From the NCBI GenBank assembly GCA_000827325.1, contig KN832870.1, forward strand, positions 1,922,001-1,986,000: a DNA stretch of 64,000 bases, in the 5' to 3' direction. The translations under genes were made by a program, and so were the position numbers. The notes beneath the pieces were generated by a model, which was given only the letters and a program-made list of their open reading frames with translations, was not told the DNA's origin and searched no databases. Position 1 is the stretch's first letter. Each line of letters begins with the position of its first letter. Positions 45,277-56,951 of the stretch are shown here, piece after piece. This DNA comes from Oidiodendron maius Zn (taxonomy: Eukaryota; Ascomycota; Leotiomycetes; Myxotrichaceae).

Positions 45277-45468
45277 ATTGTGGTCGACAGTCAAAATTAC
45301 CCTTGGTTGCGGCTATCTACTTGCCTTTCAAAAATATTTTGTCAATTTGGGGATTATTTTTGCGCACAGACCAACTGACGCTAACTTTTGTTAGCCCAAG
45401 TCGAGAAATCTACGAGCAACCACATATCTGTATTCGAGCATCATCTCGACCAATATAGGGCATCCACC
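45277..45468. promoter_or_regulatory. Shared divergent promoter of MDN1 and mitochondrial bL12
   Basis: Only 192 bp separate the two start codons. It contains a perfect hairpin-like palindrome, GCTAACTTTTGTTAGC at 45380-45395. No clear TATA box. The short gap implies shared regulation; which factor binds is unknown. Confidence 0.6.
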
Positions 45469-46093
45469 ATGTCGTTATCCTACCAATCTGCAGCTCGAAG
45501 CTGCGTGCGTTCTCTTCGCTCCCCGTCGACTCTCCGAATTTCTACTGCTTTCCTCGTACAACAGAGGAATCCTTCGCCTGCGCGAAGATGGGCATCTACC
45601 GAGTCTGCGCCGAACCCACGGATCGCAGGAATCGTTGATCAGATTAGTCAATTAACATTGCTGGAGACTGCAGATTTAGTTGCAAGCTTGAAGGTAGGTT
45701 TATATATCTTTGTTGCCGATTTTTGGCGCATTTTCCTCCTACAGAGTTGCTAATGAGTTTGATCGGCAGACACGACTGAATATCCCCGATATGCCTATGG
45801 GAGGTTTTGCCGCTGCCCCTGCAGCCCCAGTAGCTACTCCGGTTGAGGAAGAAGAAGCCGCTCCTGCGAAGCAAGAAAAGACGCTCTTCAACCTAAAACT
45901 CGTGTCCTTCGACGCAGCAGCAAAACCTAAAATTATCAAGGAGATCAAGAGTATGCTAGGATTGAGTTTGGTGGATAGCAAGAAATTCGTCGAAAGCGCG
46001 CCGAAGTTGATGAAAGAGGGTGTGCCAAAGGAAGACGCAGACAAGATTGTGGCAACCCTGAAGGAGTTGGGTGGTGTAGTTGAAATGGAATAG
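45469..46093 (+). CDS. Mitochondrial large-subunit ribosomal protein bL12m
   Basis: Exons 45469-45693 and 45770-46093; 182 aa. It forms the stalk of the mitochondrial 54S subunit that recruits translation GTPases. Residues 1-42 are rich in Arg/Ser without acidic residues, a mitochondrial presequence. The N-terminal dimerisation part is IAGIVDQISQLTLLETADLV, then ASLK joined to TRLNIPDMPMGGF. An Ala/Pro/Glu hinge (APVATPVEEEEAAPAKQEK) leads to the C-terminal L7/L12 domain: FNLKLVSFDAAAKPKIIKEI, LGLSLVDSKKFVES, KEDADKIVATLKELGGVVE. The 76-nt intron ends at GGCAG after a GCTAATG branch; a nearer CTACAG is out of use because it puts a TAA next. The ATG in CCACCATGTCG context is chosen over an upstream in-frame TTG. 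Confidence 0.93.
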
Positions 46094-46466
46094 ATTGCAG
46101 TATGTAAGGACCGGGATTAGGAAGCATATGGCGTGTATCAATACCAGAAATGTGTATAAAATGTACTTCAACTTGCTTCACGAGTATTGGCGATGTTCTC
46201 TTATCTATTAAGACCATAAGACACTTTTCTTTTGACATTATAGAGTTGAAGTGAAGGAATAGCCTTTGTAGCTATCTAGCTATAGACTTTGGAAACCTTT
46301 GCGGGTATGAGGAGGACACCAGATACCTTTTGTCTTCCGCCGTATTTTTCAAACGCGTGAAGAAAGACCATTAACGCCGGGAATGTAAATGCGTCTTTGA
46401 CCTGCGACCTGCCCTAATTCATTCCACCCAAACGCCAGCCAGATGCTATCACTCATGATCGGAACT
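46094..46466. other. Convergent intergenic region (bL12m / CTK3)
   Basis: 3' flanks of two convergent genes. Nothing else seen. Confidence 0.5.
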
Positions 46467-47304
46467 TTACTCCTTATGTGCAGCAGAATATTCTTCCTTC
46501 CACTCAAGAGCAGCTTTCTTTCTTTCTTCGGCTTCTTCCTCATAGAGAAGGTAGTCATCCTCGCCGAGCTCACTTGTCTCCTCCCACATCTTATCAAACT
46601 CGGCATCGATCCCACCCTTGTCTGTTGGGACAGCCCAAATATGCTCCCTCAGTCTCTTGTGGCGCTCCCTATCTTCTTCAATTCTCTGCTCGATCTGCTT
46701 CTTATCTAGCCTCTGAGATCCATTGGCCTTCTTATCGGCCTTAGCATCTTTCATTCCGCCCATTTCGACGTCTGGCTGCAGGGGCGAGCTCAAGCCGATA
46801 GCATCAGGTGCAGTATCGCGCTCCTTGAGGCATTCCTCTATCTCGGTGACAGTCTGGGCAAGGAGGAAGGACTTCTGTTGAAGGCCATGGAGAACCTTGC
46901 GCACAACCTTGACATTAGCAGCCCCAGAGCCGTCTTCAGGCGCAACGGCATCAACAATGCGGAGGATATCGCGCTGCATCATGCGCACATAATCATGATG
47001 GTTTTCTTTGGCGGCCATTTCGCAGAGATGTTCGACGAAGTACATGATATTAGCTCTATTGTTCATCGAGTTCTATTCGTGAAAATTGATCAGTTGTTGT
47101 CCCTCATGGGAGAAGTATCCAGACCAGAAATCATCCGGCTGGGAGACTTACGCGTTCTAATTGCTCTAGGATGCAGGAGTGTAGATCCTCATCCATGTCT
47201 TTGTACTTGAGGGCATATTGAGCAGCCTTATTCGCAGAGGTGACACTGGCGTTCAAGTGCTGCAGGTGCTGGGTGAAGCGGATGCGCACTTCAAAGGGAT
47301 CCAT
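46467..47304 (-). CDS. CTK3: CTD kinase I gamma subunit (Ctk3)
   Basis: Exons 47304-47152 and 47072-46467, joined across a 79-nt intron (GTAAGT donor, AATAG acceptor); 252 aa. Ctk3 stabilises the Ctk1-Ctk2 kinase that phosphorylates Ser2 of the RNA polymerase II C-terminal domain. The N-terminal CID-like fold reads MDPFEVRIRFTQHLQHLNAS, then AAQYALKYKDMDEDLHSCIL, EQLERNSMNNRANIMYFVEH and RMMQRDILRIVDAVAP, through KVLHGLQQKSFL. The C-terminal conserved part has RIEEDRERHKRLREHIW and FDKMWEETSELGEDDYLLYE. The start is the first ATG of the conserved block. The gene is divergent from P5C reductase, 341 bp away. Confidence 0.92.
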
Positions 47305-47645
47305 GTTTGAGTATCTGCCAAGCTTTGCGTAGCCGCGATCTGGGATTGGTCGTGGATCGCCTTCTGTTCTCCAGCGTTCATCATCTGAAGGCAGCTCGAA
47401 AGAGTTGTAAGAGGGGATCTGTGAGCCTGGTAGTAAGGCTCGACTTTGGAAGATTTGGTCTGCATGTTGATTGGGGGTTGCTATAACAATCTAACGCTTT
47501 TTGGCTAAATGAAGGCGGTGAGTTAGGATTTTATCTTCCCCGCGACTTTATCCAGCCTTGTGCATTTCAAGTTCCACCACACGGCAAACAAATTCACTGG
47601 TACAGCAGAATAAGAAATTGGAATTGGGTCTAAACAAGTATTAAA
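47305..47645. promoter_or_regulatory. Divergent intergenic region (CTK3 / P5C reductase)
   Basis: Promoter space for two divergent genes. No motif stands out. Confidence 0.35.
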
Positions 47646-48682
47646 ATGTCCACAAAAGTAGCGCCCAAGCCAGATAACTCTGAGTTGACATTAACTGTCC
47701 TAGGATGTGGTATGGCCGTCTTACCCCCACCATGGCTAAGAGATGCAACGTCACTGACGCAGACTTGCTAATTCTCTTTATTATAGGAACATTGGGCTCA
47801 GCAATCCTCTCCGGGGTCCTTGATTCGCTTTCAAAAGCCGATAACTCCAGCGCCGAGGAGCTTCCTAGCCGGCTACCCTCCAAATTCATAGCTTGCGTGC
47901 GGAGCTCCAAGTCTGTAGAGAGGGTAAGCCGAGTTCTGAAAGCCCACCTCAGGTCCTTGAAGATTGTACAAAACGATAATGTACGGTCATGCCAAGAGGC
48001 GAATATTATTCTGTTAGGCTGTAAACCATACATGGTGAAGGATATTCTCTCTGTTGAAGGGATGAGAGAAGCATTAGCAAGGAAATTAGTCATCTCTATT
48101 TGTGCAGGAGTTCCTGTTACGCAGATTGAGGAGATCCTATATGGATCGTCAACCACTACGAATCTACCACCTTCGGATAGATGTCGAATTGTGAGAGTCA
48201 TGCCGAACACTGCAGCTGGCATTGGAGAGAGTATGACTGTGATCGCCAACTCTGAGCCCCCACTTCCGGAGGACTTGTCCAAATTAGTGACATGGACCTT
48301 TAAGAGGATTGGCGACGTTGTCCATCTTCCAGCTAACAATATGGATGTCAGTACAGCTCTATGCGGGAGCGGGCCGGCATTCTTTGCCTTGGTGTTAGAG
48401 GCCGCCGTAGATGGCGCCGTTGCCATGGGCCTACCAAGAGCAGAGGCACAGAGGATGGCTGCGCAAACAATGAAAGGTGCCGCCGGCATGGTCCTTGCTG
48501 GAGAGCATCCAACTGTGTTGAGGGAAAAGGTCAGCACGCCAGGAGGATGTACGATAGGAGGACTCTTAGTTCTGGAGGAGGGGGCCGTTAGAGGAACGAT
48601 CGCAAAATCAATACGAGAGGCAACGTGTGTTGCCGGTCAGCTTGGGAAAGGTGTTCAGGGTGTCAACGGAACTAGGTTCTAG
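47646..48682 (+). CDS. PRO3: Pyrroline-5-carboxylate reductase
   Basis: Exons 47646-47709 and 47787-48682; 319 aa. It catalyses the NAD(P)H-dependent reduction of pyrroline-5-carboxylate to proline, the last step of proline synthesis. The Rossmann start is LTVLGCGTLGSAILSG (~15-31), joined exactly across the 77-nt intron (GTATGG donor, TTATAG acceptor). Further family motifs are IILLGCKPYMVKDIL, LVISICAGVPVTQIE, VMPNTAAGIGESMTVIA, and the C-terminal dimer/substrate block DVSTALCGSGPAFFALVLEA, GLPRAEAQRMAAQTMKGAAG, LREKVSTPGGCTIGGL. Length is slightly above bacterial enzymes (~270) because of a longer N-terminus and an insertion near 33-50. The start is the only ATG ahead of the Rossmann motif in this exon. 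Confidence 0.95.
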
Positions 48683-48838
48683 AGAAGGTTCATGTGTTAC
48701 GAATAATCTCAAAGACTATCTAACCCGGTGTGGTATTCCTCCTTATTCTTCTCGTAATCCATAACGCCGCAGCCGGATTATAAAAAGATGTACAATAACT
48801 CCGTTTCGTAGATGCGTTGCCCAGTTTTAGACCTCTCT

Positions 48839-50516
48839 TCATGAAATCTTAGCCTTCTTTGCAGCCGGCTCTTCGTCAACTATAGGGTTATCTTCCGGTG
48901 AAGCCCTCTTCCCATTTGCTGGGCTTTTGCCACTCGCACGCTCCTCCAAGGTCCTGAGTAATCTAGAATATTCAGCTTCCACCCCTCCAAGTGTCTCCTC
49001 CAATTTGTCAATTCGCTCTGCACGGTCCAGTTGAATAAGAGCATCCTTGTTGCGCCTATATATCCGCTGCTTTGTGTACAGCTGCCAGAGGCGGTATTCA
49101 TGCTGCTTGGCTTTGAAGTCCGGTGCAATGCTAGTCAAACGTTCTGGAAGCATTGATTGGCGAATGTTGACCGGGATTAGAGAGAGAAGTTGCATTTCTA
49201 CAAGCCGAGCAAACTGTCTAGGGGCAATCTTGAAACGTAATCGAATGTCGTCGAGAACTGCAAGATTAACGATTTCTCGCGGCACTGGACCACTGCCGTG
49301 AATAGTTATATCGGTGTTAACCCGTAGAGCCGCAAACTCTGGAACATTTCGGAGGCGAACCAAGTCATTCAGATCTCTCATATCATCAAAAGACTCGTTG
49401 GGGTCCTCAACTGTTATTTCGACAGTATTGGAATCCTTGAGATAAAAGTCGAAGATTGAATTGTACAAACGAGATCCATTGCCCCCTTTCTGAAATGGCG
49501 GTAGGATAATGAACTGTGAGATCCGAAGCCGGCTGCGAAGGTCTGGAAGGGAGACTTCAGGAAATGGGAGCTGGAAATCCAGATTTGCTGGGTGGCAGAT
49601 ACGTTTTTTCTTCTCTGCAGAGGAAGGAGGTGACGGCAGAGGCGTAAAATAGAAATAGCGGTAGGTCGTTGAGTAGCCTATAAAGGTATATAAGGATACC
49701 GTTGGATCAGTCTGTACTCTTTTCTGGTAGAGGAAAAACACGGTCCAGCGCTTAAGCGACCATTCTGGCTCGCTGAGCTCAATCAGAGATCCGCCCTCAA
49801 TGAAGAATGGTACAAGGATTTGGATTCGTTTGACCATTTGCTGAATCGTCAAATCTGCCAGGCTCCCCTTCCAGATTTCGTATGTTTCACCTTCACTTTC
49901 AATAGTTTGCCATAACTCTCCAGGAGGATGGAAAGTCACTTTGCTGGAATCGGCGACGGCGGACTCGAACACGTCGGATTTCTCGAAGGCCGCTGTATTG
50001 ATCAGTCTCCGAGTAGCTCCTATGGGACTGAAATATGCTCACTCTTGGGAACGAATCTTTCTAATACAGCCTTCAAATCCATTGCGCTCGTCTCTCCAAC
50101 CGTCTTGAACTTTCTGTTGTACAGAATTTGCACGCTCGGGCGCATGTCGCAGCAATTGTATCTAAGATTAATTTTGAGGTCCTGGTATCCAAAGATGCGC
50201 TCCTCATCTCCAAAGATCGCGTAGGTAAACTTCGGGTGGAATGAGTGAAGCGTATGGAGTACCCCCAGTCTCGGAGTCACTAGAGAGATGGTCACGGCCT
50301 GATTCGAGTCAGCAGACCCTGAAGAGTTCATGGTCAGCTTCAGATGTATTCTGAGAGAGTAGGAAATTGCTCGTTGCCTATTGTTGGAATCTCGCCGCGC
50401 AACGGAGAGGTTGCGGTTCTTTGGGACAGCTCTTGAAGTGAAGGGAAAAAGGCGCAAAGGCACAAAAGCGAAGACTAGTGACCAGCAAACTTACAATCAG
50501 CATTCACGTCAGCCAT
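48839..50516 (-). CDS. HAT1: Histone acetyltransferase type B catalytic subunit Hat1
   Basis: Exons 50516-50495, 50318-50043 and 49992-48839; 1452 nt, 483 aa. Hat1 acetylates newly made histone H4 on Lys5/Lys12 with Hat2. The N-terminus MADVNAD is joined to WSADSNQAVTISLVTPR, then HPKFTYAIFGDEERIFGYQD and LKINLRYNCCDMRPSVQIL, the Hat1 N-terminal domain. The GNAT core includes WSLKRWTVFFLYQK, RLRISQFIILPPFQKGGNGS with the acetyl-CoA motif QKGGNGSR (~267), and ITVEDPNESFDDMRDLNDL, which holds the presumed catalytic Glu (~295). The C-terminus is coiled-coil (~425-455) with a nuclear-localisation-like KKAKIS end. The first intron is 176 nt, longer than its neighbours, and the first exon only 22 nt; both junctions keep frame. 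The gene is divergent from the ZIP gene. Confidence 0.92.
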
Positions 50517-50944
50517 CTTCTCTGATATGAGGATCTCTCAGGAGGGTATTGACAGGGCGGCTGGGGAGAGGGTCGAGAGCTGCAACACCGAGTCTTCAAG
50601 ATGTGAGGGTGAAATGATGGCGCGTACCGACTGAACTGATTTCGGGACGCGTTGAGGCGTTCAAGCGACCAGGGTGGCTTTTGCACTTCAGCCTTGCACT
50701 TTTCGTATTGCCGATCCTGCGAGTGAGAGGGAGCGGTCTTTGACTATACAACCAGAGGCAAAAATTATCAATCCTATATACAACAGAGAGCGCCGAAGTG
50801 CCCTGCGCATCTTGTCAGCGTCTTGAATATTGCTCCAGAGCAAGACACCAACCACCAGGAGCTCGCAAGTGCACGCGATGAATCGATAACAACTCTGAGA
50901 ACTCGAGTTGGCATCTACCTCGCTGGTACCCAAAGACCACCAAG
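50517..50944. promoter_or_regulatory. Divergent intergenic region (HAT1 / ZIP transporter)
   Basis: 428 bp between two divergent start codons. Open frames here have no recognisable product. No clear motif seen. Confidence 0.35.
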
Positions 50945-52245
50945 ATGCTTGACGGCCTGTTTATGCTGCTCATGCTGAGCATGGTCATGGCCTTGACGTA
51001 AGTTTGATAATGATGGCAGATTGATGTGTCTGACTGATCTCTGTTGTAGTTGCTTCCTCGCTGGCGCACTCCCTTTATCCATGACCCTCTCGTCTTCTCA
51101 ACTGCGGCTCATCTCAACCATTGGCATGGGGGTTTTGGTCGGCACCTCTCTAATAGTAATTATTCCAGAAGGAATAGAAGCCGTTTACAGTGCGGGATCC
51201 GGAAGTCATTCGCATCTAAGACGCGGCTTCCACATACGAGTTGCGCCATCCGTTAACTACGGCGTAGGGCTGCTCAGTCCACGAGATGCAGTGCAAATAA
51301 ATACCATCAATTACTCCTCGGGCCTCATTATGCGAAAAGCGATTGATGCTAATGTTGACGTCGGCGAGACGACATTAGAAGACACAAATAATGAAGAGGC
51401 TGTGTCCAAAAAGCCGGAAGAAATGCCTCCTAATGACGACAAAGAGGAGCCGAGTCCGCCCACGTTCTATATTGGTCTATCTTTGATAACGGGGTTTATT
51501 CTTATGCACCTCATCGACAAGCTCCCGAAGCATGCCTCAGAGACCTTACAATCACCGCCTCAGACCAGACATATATCTCTTGACAATCTATCACAAGGCC
51601 TCCATTCGGCCGTCTCTTTAGAGAATGGAGAATCAGAGAGCTTTCTCCAATCCCTTACTCCTACACCTAAACATACTCGCAGCATAGCTACCACAACGGG
51701 GTTAGTGATCCACGCAGCAGCAGATGGAATTGCTATGGGGGCATCCGCGACGTCCTCGAGCACCAAGCTTGGATTTATCGTATTTATTGCAATCCTGGTG
51801 CACAAGGCGCCGGCAGCCTTCGGCCTAACGTCCGTGCTGTTGAAGCAGGGCCTCTCAAAACGGGCAGCCCGCGGCCATTTGATCGTCTTCAGCTTAGCCT
51901 CACCTCTCGGTGCGCTGACCACCTGGCTGCTGATCAAGGTCCTCGGAGGCCATGTTACAGGAGAGAGGGGCCACTGGTGGACTGGGATGCTACTGTTATT
52001 CTCTGGGGGAACGTTCCTGTAGGCCAGTCGTTACTCCGCATTTGAAGAATATACTGATATAATACAGATACGTTGCAATGCACGCTATGCAAGAAGAGAC
52101 GCCCCACGAACATTCGAGCTCTAACGGCTATGCTGAGAGCCCTGGGGTGCAAAGGAAGCAGCCCAAGCCCCGGATGCGGGATACATTTGCTGCTGTGGGA
52201 GGAATGCTCATCCCCATTCTTACACAAATAGGCCACCATCCCTGA
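50945..52245 (+). CDS. ZIP-family metal transporter (SLC39A9/Atx2-like)
   Basis: Exons 50945-50997, 51050-52018 and 52068-52245; 1200 nt, 399 aa. ZIP proteins bring divalent metals into the cytosol; the Atx2/ZIP9 branch sits in the Golgi. The first helix is in MLDGLFMLLMLSMVMALT joined to CFLAGALPLSM, followed by LISTIGMGVLVGTSLIVIIP and EGIEAVY, as in ZIP9. A His/acid-containing loop of about 100 residues precedes FYIGLSLITGFILMHLIDKL. The metal-site helices are TTGLVIHAAADGIAMGASAT (TM4, HxxxDG) and LVHKAPAAFGLTSVLL (TM5, HKxPAA). Two more helices follow, FSLASPLGALTTWLLIKV and the final TM split by intron 2 (GTFL joined to YVAMHAMQEE). The last helix is FAAVGGMLIPILTQIGHH. Both splice joins keep the frame. 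Metal specificity (Mn or Zn) cannot be told here. Confidence 0.9.
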
Positions 52246-53861
52246 CCGCGAAACGTGATGTACGAAGTATTTACCCCAGCTCTCGGCGTTTGTAGACAGC
52301 TTTTGTAATAGCCAGATAGAAGTCTCCCACGCTTACAAATTCATCTAGCGTAGAATTTATATAGTAAGAATGGGAATCAGGGACATGTTCTAGCTCCAGT
52401 ATAGCGTCAGTGGCTGCATTGTTTCAATGGAGGGGACGTTGCAGATTCGACATCGGGATAGCCGTTGCCGCCGAAGCACCACGTCCCGCCATGTGAGAGG
52501 AGAGAGTGAATACACCGAGCTAAGCATGAATAGCACGTATCACCGCATTGCTTCACGACCGCGCTGTAGCAGCTATCCCTCTCCAACCGACGCAGGTGTG
52601 CGGAGCCATTGGGCCCTGCGTTTGCGGCTTGAGCTCTGATGTTGGGCGTTTTAGGAGATACACGAGGAGCGCATCTTGCCCCTTTCCTCTCCCTGCATAC
52701 GAGCAAGTCCCACCGCACGCGGGCTTCCGTGCGGAGGTACAACACCTGTACGGAAGGGCGAAAACACACCAGCAAGGTCAAACGAGCCGGCCAGGGGGCC
52801 TGGCGGGACGGGAATGTACGCTGATCGAGGCCCATAGGCGCTGATCTGTCCTCCAGAGGCGCTCGGCCGTCTCAGGTGTCAGCCCCTTTCCTTGTCTCAT
52901 GTGTCGAGTCGGCGCAGGTGATTGAAGGGAAGAGGACTGGGGGGGAGGTGACATGCGGACTCTCGCTGTTGTGGTGGTCAAGTTACCTAGGTATTTTTCA
53001 AGAATAGATGCTTCATCCACGGTAAGCCGGTGTAGCACTGTAAGTAATCTTCGCTTCTACCTTGGCGTCAGTATGGCGCATGGCAGGAGGCTGGAGCAGG
53101 ATGCACAGAAACCTGCAGGAGAGGTATAGCCCCCCCGAACATGCTTCCCTCAAGTCCTCAGGGCCAGATCGTGAGGGTGTTGCAGGCGGCTGATCCCTCA
53201 GCGCTTATGATTCGCGCCCGTGACGCCCAATCTGGCCGTATCCTCCTGTCGAGCGGATTCCTGGCCCGTTGGCGACGGTGAGCGTCATCCCTGCCGCCTT
53301 CTGTCAAGTCCCGCTCTACTTGGTGGGTGGGTAGGGTCGGCGTCGAGGTGGTAGTGGAATGATACCCACATAGAGTAGAAACCCGACCCATTCGGCTGTG
53401 TCCGTCTCGAACCTCCTCAAATCTTCAGCCCGCTCACAGCGCAACCACTGGCCCTCATAACCTTCACTCTCCAATTCCCACGACTCTGTAACGAACCAGC
53501 TCGGCCATGTCGGGTGCTGAGAACCATATTCGACCATAATCAACCTCTCTCTTGACACTGCCGGTCTCGCCATTCGCACATGCGCCCGCTCCTCCCGTGT
53601 ACCACAACGTTCCCTCACTTCCCACTCGGTGCTGCCCTCTCTCCTCCCACTGTGCCCAGATAGCTAGCACGAACGCTCTCGGTGCCGCGATCGTTGTAGC
53701 TAGTTGTACTGTATATCGATGAGCACCTCCCTCCGCCTCGTATCTCTGCCTCCCGGTCTTGCGATTACAAACGTTGACGACCCAAGTCGCCCCGTCGAAA
53801 AATCTGCCCTGACAGCGCTCTAACGTCCGCGGAAACGATTCACATAGATTAACGAGGCGCC
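52246..53861. other. Long intergenic region upstream of the Cdc4-like gene
   Basis: About 1.6 kb of mixed, partly GC-rich sequence. It must hold the ZIP 3' UTR and the F-box gene promoter or a long 5' leader. Minus-strand open frames (for example 53316-53618) lack a supporting motif or splice partner. No gene supported. Confidence 0.4.
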
Positions 53862-56161
53862 ATGGACAAGTATAGGCCGCTAAGTCTCACAGAGAGACGA
53901 GCCTCGATGGCGTACCCCAACGGCGAAGATGGAGAGCTGTCTCCTACGCGGGCGACTCTCACCCTCAATACAAGCACAAGCAATGTGAGGATGCCCCAGA
54001 GGGTCGAGAAAGTCGTCCAGTCGAGACCTCGAGGGCCGCCCACGCCAAACATGACGACGCCGTCTGCAGATCCCGACTCTCCCACACACTCGAGCCACGA
54101 CCCGCCTCCGCCTCCAACTCCCGCGGCGAGTCCGGGCCCGGATCATGCCCAGCCAGATTGGAGTGATGCCGGAGACCAGGAAGACTTCTTCCTGTCCCAG
54201 ATCAGGCAATATTTTAAGAATAGGACGCACTCGGAACGGACGAGGATCCTAGGGGACCTGCTGAACCTCTGCACCAGCCAGCAGCTTAGTTTCGTGCGCC
54301 AATATGTTGATCCTTTACTGAAGAAGGATCCCTTCACCAGCCTGCCAACCGAAATATGTCTGCGGGTGCGTAACACTATTCGTTGTTACAGATATTATAC
54401 TGATTGCCGCGTTCTAGATCCTCGCATGCATCGATGACCCTAAGGTCCTGGCCCGCGCATCACAAGTGTCACAGAGATGGCGAGAGCTGCTCGCAGACGA
54501 CGTGACGTGGATGAAGTTATGCGCAAAGCATGACTACGGGCGCCGTATGTCCGACACTCATATCACGACTCCTCCGACGTCTCGACCACCTCCAAATCCT
54601 GTGCAGGGCGGGTATCTAGAAACGTGTGCAGAAAATGAGGCGTCAGTGAAGGCACTCCCATCGGCTATCGCATCTGCACCTCTCCACCAGTCAATCTCTA
54701 GAAGCTTCGACAGTACGATGGCCTCAAGCACGATGAGCAGACCAAAGATAAGATCATATAAGTCTCATTTCAAGCAGAAGTATCTGGTCGAGACAGCGTG
54801 GAAAACTGGTGGCCAGAATATTGCGAGGCATATCACACAAGACCAAGGTGTTGTGACAAGCTTGCATCTGACCTCGAAGTATATCGTCGTGGCTCTAGAC
54901 AATGCCAAGATTCACGTATTCAATACAGATGGTAACCAACAAAAGACGTTGCAAGGACACGTTATGGGAGTATGGGCCATGGTTCCTTGGGAAGATACCC
55001 TTGTCAGTGGCGGATGCGATCGAGATGTTCGAGTGTGGGATATGTCAACAGGGTACGTATTTTGTTTAAGTATAGCTTTCGGGGTACTGATTATTGTCCA
55101 GTGAGAGCCTGCACACCCTTCGTGGGCACACATCTACGGTGAGGTGCCTGAAGATGCCAGATGAAAATACAGCTATCTCTGGCTCCAGAGATACCACCCT
55201 CAGAGTTTGGGACATCAAGACCGGACTCTGCAAGAATGTACTTGTAGGCCACCAAGCAAGTGTGAGATGTCTGGAGATCAAGGGGGATATAGTAGTGTCT
55301 GGCAGTTACGATACTACTGCAAGGGTATGGAGTATATCAGAGGGCAGATGTTTACGAACCCTTTCCGGCCACTTCTCACAGATTTACGCTATCGCTTTCG
55401 ACGGTACGAGGATAGCAACAGGCAGTCTGGACACAAGCGTGAGAATATGGGATCCAAATACTGGGTACGTGAAGTACAACGGCGTTAGTGATAAATGCTA
55501 ATCGGAATATAGGTCTTGCCAAGCAATCCTTCAAGGACATACCTCGCTGGTCGGCCAGCTTCAGATGCGTGGTAACACGCTTGTGACAGGTGGGTCAGAT
55601 GGATCAGTCCGTGTTTGGTCTCTGGAGAAGATGGCTCCCATCCATCGACTAGCTGCACATGACAATAGTGTGACTAGTCTGCAATTCGACGACACTCGTG
55701 TTGTAAGCGGAGGTAGTGATGGTAGGGTTAAAGTGTGGGACCTCAAGACTGGGCAGCTCGTACGTGAACTGTCGCAGCCAGCAGATGCTGTTTGGCGGGT
55801 GGCTTTCGAAGAAGAGAAGTGCGTAGTAATGGCTAGCAGATCTGACCGTACTATTATGGAGGTAGGTATTAATTGTAGTCTCTGTGGTACTTGGCTAATT
55901 ATTTAGGTCTGGTCATTTTCTCCGCCAGATGATGCCTTGTTCGAGAGAGAGCCAACTACCGCACAACGCTTACTGCAATCGCCACCGAGACCACTCAGTG
56001 CAGTGGAATACCGATCTAGCGGAACACAAGATCAGCAAATGACCGAGATCCTGTCTCACGATGCGACTTACGCCCAAGGCGACATTGATATGGCTGATGC
56101 TGGCCCTTCAACAGCACCTCCACATGCCACTGGACCGACCTTCTTCCACGATGATGACTGA
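53862..56161 (+). CDS. CDC4: F-box/WD40 protein, Cdc4/Fbw7-type SCF substrate receptor
   Basis: Exons 53862-54365, 54418-55052, 55102-55464, 55513-55861, 55907-56161; 2106 nt, 701 aa. It would bind phosphorylated substrates and pass them to an SCF ubiquitin ligase. Residues 1-105 are disordered. A dimerisation-type segment (FFLSQIRQYFKNRTHSERTR, LCTSQQLSFVRQYVDPLLKK) precedes the F-box FTSLPTEICLR joined to ILACIDDPKVLARASQVSQ, then WRELLADDVTWMKLC. Eight WD repeats follow (~311-616), among them HVMGVWAM..GGCDRDVRVWD, HTSTVRCL..GSRDTTLRVWD, HQASVRCL..GSYDTTARVWS, HFSQIYAI..GSLDTSVRIWD, HTSLVGQL..GGSDGSVRVWS and HDNSVTSL..GGSDGRVKVWD. Eight blades and the D-domain favour Cdc4/Fbw7 over seven-bladed beta-TrCP. 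All four introns are 45-52 nt and keep frame. Family certain; orthology likely. Confidence 0.88.
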
Positions 56162-56951
56162 TAACCACGGAATCAACAATCTGCTCTGTGGTATATATCT
56201 GCTCTTTATCCTTCAGATGGCATCAGTACTGTCATCCGATTCCATCGCAGTGGATGCTATTATTCCATTTACTACACATCGCATCGCCCCAACTCTCCTC
56301 AAAAAAGTTCCATGATCCTATAGATCCTCATACCTCTCCTTTCATTAGAAAGGCTTTCCCTCTACCTCTTCCTTCTTCCCATCCATTTGACATATTCCCT
56401 ACAGCACTGACCGGTATGCATTTGCGGCGTTATATAAAGCTTGCGTCGGAGGTCATGACATTGAGGGCGCGCATAATACCATGGTTGGCAGTCTGGGATG
56501 GATTCAGACGGGCGCTTCTGGCACCTTGCATTGTGGCTTGGAGTCTCTGGGGCGTGTCATTGCGTGGAGTTCGATACGGGATGGTTTGGAATAGCATTTG
56601 TCTAGAACTTTTAAGACGAAGCAGCAAGAAATTGAGTATAATTCATTGAAGTAAAAATTGCGTTTGATACCAGTGTCATGCTTGGATATTCCAGCTCCTC
56701 CTGTCCTACATACTTTATGTTCATTATCTCTGTAAATTTCGAAACACTTGTGATCAGCATGAAAAATGCCTGGCTCGGATTTGCTAGGCGAAGATTGTTA
56801 TATGGGCACGTGACTTTATAAAGCTTTAAGATGCTAGACCAAATTCGCCCAAGCGCCATCTCAACGGACCAACATCTTTCGGTCCGGCGATCCTCAAAGC
56901 TTTAGGATTACTTTCTCTCTCGCTCCCTTTTCTTTACTCCACCACGCAGCC
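56162..56951. other. Intergenic region; PDA1 promoter at its right end
   Basis: Left part is the Cdc4-like 3' flank, with no supported gene. Near the right end a CACGTG (56807-56812) is followed 4 bp later by TATAAA (56817-56822), 130 bp before the PDA1 start, a plausible core promoter. Confidence 0.5.

Noticed and set aside
45741-45744. Alternative acceptor CTACAG in the bL12m intron
   Set aside because: Its pyrimidine tract is good, but using it puts a TAA two codons later; the GGCAG acceptor restores the conserved TRLNIPDM block.
53316-53670. Minus-strand open frames upstream of the Cdc4-like gene
   Set aside because: Two overlapping frames with no conserved motif or splice sites; likely chance in GC-rich DNA.
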